This document shows, one piece after another, positions 61,379 to 64,000 of a DNA stretch of 64,000 bases. A program made the translations under genes and the position numbers. Origin of the DNA: CANDOC01 sp965261725. GTDB lineage: Bacteria > Pseudomonadota > Gammaproteobacteria > Pseudomonadales > Endozoicomonadaceae. The stretch covers positions 1-64,000 of the forward strand of contig CBDHDU010000044.1 in NCBI GenBank assembly GCA_965261725.1. The letters run 5' to 3'. Below the pieces are notes generated by a model. The model saw only the letters and a list, made by a program, of their open reading frames with translations, was not told the origin of the DNA and did not search any database. Every line of letters begins with the position of its first letter. Positions within the stretch are counted from its first letter, which is position 1.

Positions 61379-63729
61379 CGGTGGTTGTGATTGGCCAGCG
61401 CCTGTTTGTTGGGCAATGTATTGCCACATTCGCGGCAGATTTGGGGGCCGGAGTGGATAAGTGCCATGTGCTGTTGCAGTTGCTGATGGCGATAGTGCTT
61501 GCCACACTGAGAGCAAGCCTCCAGTTCTCCGTGCTGATGCTGTTTGAGGTGCGCCTGCAGCTTAGCCGGTATATAAAATTCACGTTGACACTGCCCGCAC
61601 TGTAACCTGGCACCGAGCCGCCGGAGACGGATTAACGGGTTGCCGGGGGGCGCTGCGGGGGGAGAGCTGACCTCGCCGTTCTCCTCACCCTCGGCATCGT
61701 CAATGTCCATAGAGTCCGCCTGCTGGCTGCAGGTGGCCATCAGCGAAAAATCCGAAGCGGCCTGCCACTGTTGTAGGATGCCCAGCACCCGGGCTGTTTC
61801 CTGTTCCAGCAGCCGGATCCATTCCGAGACCGGACGGGGCACCCTGTCAAACTGACTATCCACACTGAACAGTTCAGGCAGCCACTGACCGCTCTCACTG
61901 ACCAGTTGGGTCTCGTCATGGGGTAGCGCCTGCGCCTGCCAATACGGTATGTTTTCCGGCAGTAGTGAACGCAAGCCCCCGGTGGTGTCGTCATCAAGCT
62001 GTTCCCGCCGGGTTACCGGGGTTGTCAGGGCGCGTATCCGGTTAATGACCCCGATGCGTTCGCCGGTCACCGGGCCGGGACAGAAGGCACGTTCCAGCAG
62101 ATCCATAGCGACGGCGGTCCAGACGGGCAACGGCAGATACAGCAAGGCTTGGCCGGATTCCTTTTTTTGCCAGTAAGGGTCGAGGTCGAGCATGACCGGC
62201 AGGCGCAGTACCGCACCACCGAGCCCCGAGGCTTCAGGCAGCCGGTTCTCGTTGAAGCCGATATTGCCGCCGTGGCGGTCTCCCAGCAAAATCCCGTGCT
62301 GCAGAAACAGCTGATAGATTTCAGCAAACCGCCACACCCAGGTCAGGGCGAAATCCAGCCGTTCGAACAACGTGGCTGAACCCATGGCCTCCAGCTGCCG
62401 GTCGGCAATAAAATCCACCGCTGACATCGCCATAACGGGCTTGTCTCCCCAGCGAAAGGCCAGTAGTAACGGACAGGTATGAAAAGCCAGCTGTTTATAA
62501 CCCGGTTGCTGAATCGCCCGGTACAGGGTCAGCTCCTGTTCAAACCGCGGAATATGTTTTTTGGAGCGGGCCAGCTTGAGAATATAATCCGGATCACCGG
62601 GAAACCGGATGACCAGGCTGCGGTTGCCGTGAAACAGATATCGCTGTTGCCCGGCGTCAAACTGCTGGCAAAAGGTTTGCAGTTGCCGGTTGTCGCTCAG
62701 TGGGTTCTGTTGCTTTTGGGCAAGGGCCCAGAGTTTGTTCATTACCGGGCTGTTATCAATCAGCGCCTGCCGGGAGGCCGGGGTCAGGGGCGGAAATAAG
62801 GCAGACAGATCGTCTGGCGGTGCTTCTGTCTGCAACCGTAAGGCCGCCAGACCGGGAGCGGATGCGGTTGCCGTGGGTGCAGACGGTTTCGTCTGCGGGC
62901 TGTTGTTCGCCATCCCCCAGGGCAGGGAAGAAAATAACCAGTCTTCTATCGCCGGGGGGATCAGAGTGTCGTTGGATAACGATGCCGGTACGGTCGCATC
63001 CATGTCAGCATTTATGGGCAATGGATCTGCATCAACAGTACTGTGATAACCGCTGTCAGCTGAATCATGGCAGGCTTCAGATGTCGTGGGACGGGGTGGC
63101 TTGTGTGTGCACCGGGCTAGCTGCTGACGTGCCTGTTTGGCAGATAAGCACTGCTTTTTGGCCGGAGGGCGATGATCAGTTAACGCTTCCACTACGGAGG
63201 CGGTAAACAGCCGGGAAGGCCCCGGTTCGCCAACATGACTACAGACATCAGAGGCTGTTATGCCGGGCAAATGGGTCATCAGCGAGGCATTATCAGTCCA
63301 GACTGGCGGTCGGCAGGTGCGGCACCTGGCGATATGGTTTTCCAGCTCAGTCGTTGCAATCTGCTCCCCGCAGCCAACCGGACAAGGCCACAGCAGAGTG
63401 TTAAGCAGGCGGGCCGTGTTCAGTTTGCGGGAGAACTGAGATCGTCTGGCATGACAGTCGGGACATTTTGTTATGCTAGAGCCCGGCTCTTCGAGGTGGG
63501 CATCACACAGGCTATAGCCGCATTTACGGCACCAGGCAACCTGTGTTTCGATTAAACCCTGACACATATAACAGTACAGGTTCCTGCACCTGTCAGGCAG
63601 TTCGGTCGTTAGCGAGTATGACTGCCCGTCAATAAAGACATCACGGGTTACCTTCAAGACTGCACAGAGGCATGAACCTGACAGCAATAATATTGTAAAC
63701 GACAAAATACATGTGCAGAGTTTACTCAT
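60622..63729 (-). CDS. Eukaryotic-like exported protein: RING/TRAF-like zinc modules, kinase-like domain, C2H2 finger array
   Basis: 1035 residues. Hydrophobic N-terminus (CILSFTILLLSGSCLCAV). RING/B-box-like zinc module (C53, C56, C67, C70, C75, H78, C89, C92), then a TRAF-type finger WPCPVGCGEQIATTELENH (about 115-140). Low-complexity linker (to about 300). Kinase-like domain with YILKLARSK (K385), HGILLGDRHGGNIGF (D484, N489) and VMLDLDPYW (D515/D517). Then three diverged C2H2 fingers and eight tandem 29-residue fingers CTRCQPPVTLNSAKALxxH(N)xxHHSGERT with TGEKP-like linkers. A 14-bp insertion at 60640-60653 shifts the frame in the ninth finger, giving the stop at 60622; without it the protein would go on to 60539 with a finger and a basic tail RKHRKRKRLAEEDD. 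Role unknown; host-directed effector is the likeliest reading. Confidence 0.8.
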   Translation of the reverse strand: MSKLCTCILSFTILLLSGSCLCAVLKVTRDVFIDGQSYSLTTELPDRCRNLYCYMCQGLIETQVAWCRKCGYSLCDAHLEEPGSSITKCPDCHARRSQFSRKLNTARLLNTLLWPCPVGCGEQIATTELENHIARCRTCRPPVWTDNASLMTHLPGITASDVCSHVGEPGPSRLFTASVVEALTDHRPPAKKQCLSAKQARQQLARCTHKPPRPTTSEACHDSADSGYHSTVDADPLPINADMDATVPASLSNDTLIPPAIEDWLFSSLPWGMANNSPQTKPSAPTATASAPGLAALRLQTEAPPDDLSALFPPLTPASRQALIDNSPVMNKLWALAQKQQNPLSDNRQLQTFCQQFDAGQQRYLFHGNRSLVIRFPGDPDYILKLARSKKHIPRFEQELTLYRAIQQPGYKQLAFHTCPLLLAFRWGDKPVMAMSAVDFIADRQLEAMGSATLFERLDFALTWVWRFAEIYQLFLQHGILLGDRHGGNIGFNENRLPEASGLGGAVLRLPVMLDLDPYWQKKESGQALLYLPLPVWTAVAMDLLERAFCPGPVTGERIGVINRIRALTTPVTRREQLDDDTTGGLRSLLPENIPYWQAQALPHDETQLVSESGQWLPELFSVDSQFDRVPRPVSEWIRLLEQETARVLGILQQWQAASDFSLMATCSQQADSMDIDDAEGEENGEVSSPPAAPPGNPLIRLRRLGARLQCGQCQREFYIPAKLQAHLKQHQHGELEACSQCGKHYRHQQLQQHMALIHSGPQICRECGNTLPNKQALANHNHRHHSGERTCTRCQPPVTLNSAKALADHNRSHHSGERTCTRCQPPVTLNSAKALANHNQSHHSGERTCTRCQPPVTLNSAQALATHNQSHHSGERTCTRCQPPVTLKSAQALATHNRSHHSGERTCTRCQPPVTLNSAKALATHNQSHHSGERTCTRCQPPVTLNSAKALDNHNRSHHSGERTCTRCQPPVTLNSAQALTNHNKSHHSGERTCTRCQPPVTLKSAQALATHNRSHHSGERTCTQLTPWGVSPR
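60640..60653. other. 14-bp frameshifting insertion in the finger array
   Basis: All other units read GGCTGACACC then GGGTACAGG. Here CCATGGTGTCAACT is inserted between, which forms a palindrome (TGACACC CCAT GGTGTCA) with the unit. It removes the last finger and the basic tail encoded in the other frame down to 60539. Confidence 0.85.
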
Positions 63730-63852
63730 TTGCAGATTGTTGTTGTATCTGGTGAGGTATCATGGTTGTTTGACAGAAATCTTCAGCGTAGATCAAACGA
63801 CAGTTTTTAGCCTGACGTTTAGTGCAATCAAAAAGTTGCCGCGCAGCGGCCT
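63730..63852. other. Short interval between the zinc-finger gene and the IS91 fragment
   Basis: No gene seen; it contains the upstream region of the zinc-finger gene. A GTTGCCGCGCAGCGGC hairpin lies just before the IS91-like sequence begins. Confidence 0.4.
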
Positions 63853-64000
63853 ACGTTCTTTTGGTGTGAGAGCATTCATGGTTGCTGCATACAAGCTGGC
63901 ATACCCCATGATCACCCGCCCGCAGGCCAGTACTTTGCTGATCGCATCAACCACTGCAGGGCGTATCGTATCGGCGTTGCGCTGGTAATAACGCCACCAT
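63853..64000 (-). pseudogene. Truncated IS91-family transposase copy at the window edge
   Basis: From TTTTGGTGTGAGAGC onwards the sequence repeats 60268-60410 of the other IS91 copy almost base for base, with a 1-bp deletion near 63892. Only the N-terminal part of the transposase is present up to the edge; its continuation to the right is not visible. Confidence 0.8.

Noticed and set aside
60676..61605. Long open frame on the plus strand opposite the finger array (309 codons)
   Set aside because: It exists only because the 87-bp period is a multiple of three, so all six frames stay open; no start site or protein-like sequence. The same holds for the second minus-strand frame except for its last 40 codons, which I treat as the lost tail of the finger protein.

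Overview
The window reads as a piece of a gammaproteobacterial chromosome. The housekeeping order nudE - yrfG - hslR - hslO - pckA (33.6-46.5 kb) is the one known from Enterobacteria and relatives. The many insertion sequences and miniature elements, the secreted or eukaryotic-like proteins (a RING/TRAF-like, kinase-like, C2H2 zinc-finger protein; an ExoY-like nucleotidyl cyclase) and the gene style suggest a marine, animal-associated member of the Oceanospirillales such as Endozoicomonas. The genus is an inference from gene content, not from a database match.

1-33.1 kb: three integrative elements stacked on two neighbouring threonine tRNA genes. Element A (enters from the left, ends at 4957) has a frameshifted tyrosine integrase, small regulators and small unknown genes. 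Element B (4911-18882) lies between 47-bp direct repeats of the 3' end of a tRNA-Thr(CGT) and carries a P4-type integrase, AlpA-like regulator, primase, RepA-like ATPase, a broken Abi_2 abortive-infection gene and a type I restriction-modification (RM) locus. Element C (19033-33095) lies between 55-bp direct repeats made from the 3' half of an intact tRNA-Thr(TGT) and carries its own integrase, AlpA regulator, Toprim and DUF3987 proteins, a HipA-like kinase/HIRAN pair, and a second type I RM locus nearly identical to that of B but with different HsdS recognition domains and a decayed hsdR. Each element has short repeats at 11-12 bp spacing close to its att ends, probably integrase arm sites. 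A vestige of a fourth element follows attR of C.

33.2-46.6 kb: the chromosomal backbone. Between hslR and hslO lie an alpha/beta hydrolase, a YejA-type peptide-binding protein gene destroyed by at least four separate insertions (an IS1380-family IS, an ISAs1-family IS, a 174-bp MITE and a 163-bp MITE, all with target-site duplications), an ExoY-like cyclase gene and a small Cys-rich exported protein.

46.6-59.2 kb: an exported unknown protein, then a four-gene cluster on the minus strand (HAD-UbiA prenyl-phosphate phosphoribosyltransferase, DprE1-like oxidase, DprE2-like reductase, GT-C membrane glycosyltransferase) that looks like a polyprenyl-phosphate D-arabinose donor pathway with its transferase. 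Next come an exported glycoside-hydrolase-like protein and a 1100-residue exported protein of unknown function.

59.2-64 kb: an IS91-family transposase gene, a 1035-residue eukaryotic-like protein (signal peptide, RING/TRAF-like zinc modules, kinase-like domain, array of 87-bp C2H2-type repeats) and a truncated second IS91 copy at the right edge. The last finger and a basic tail of the zinc-finger protein are lost through a 14-bp frameshifting insertion.
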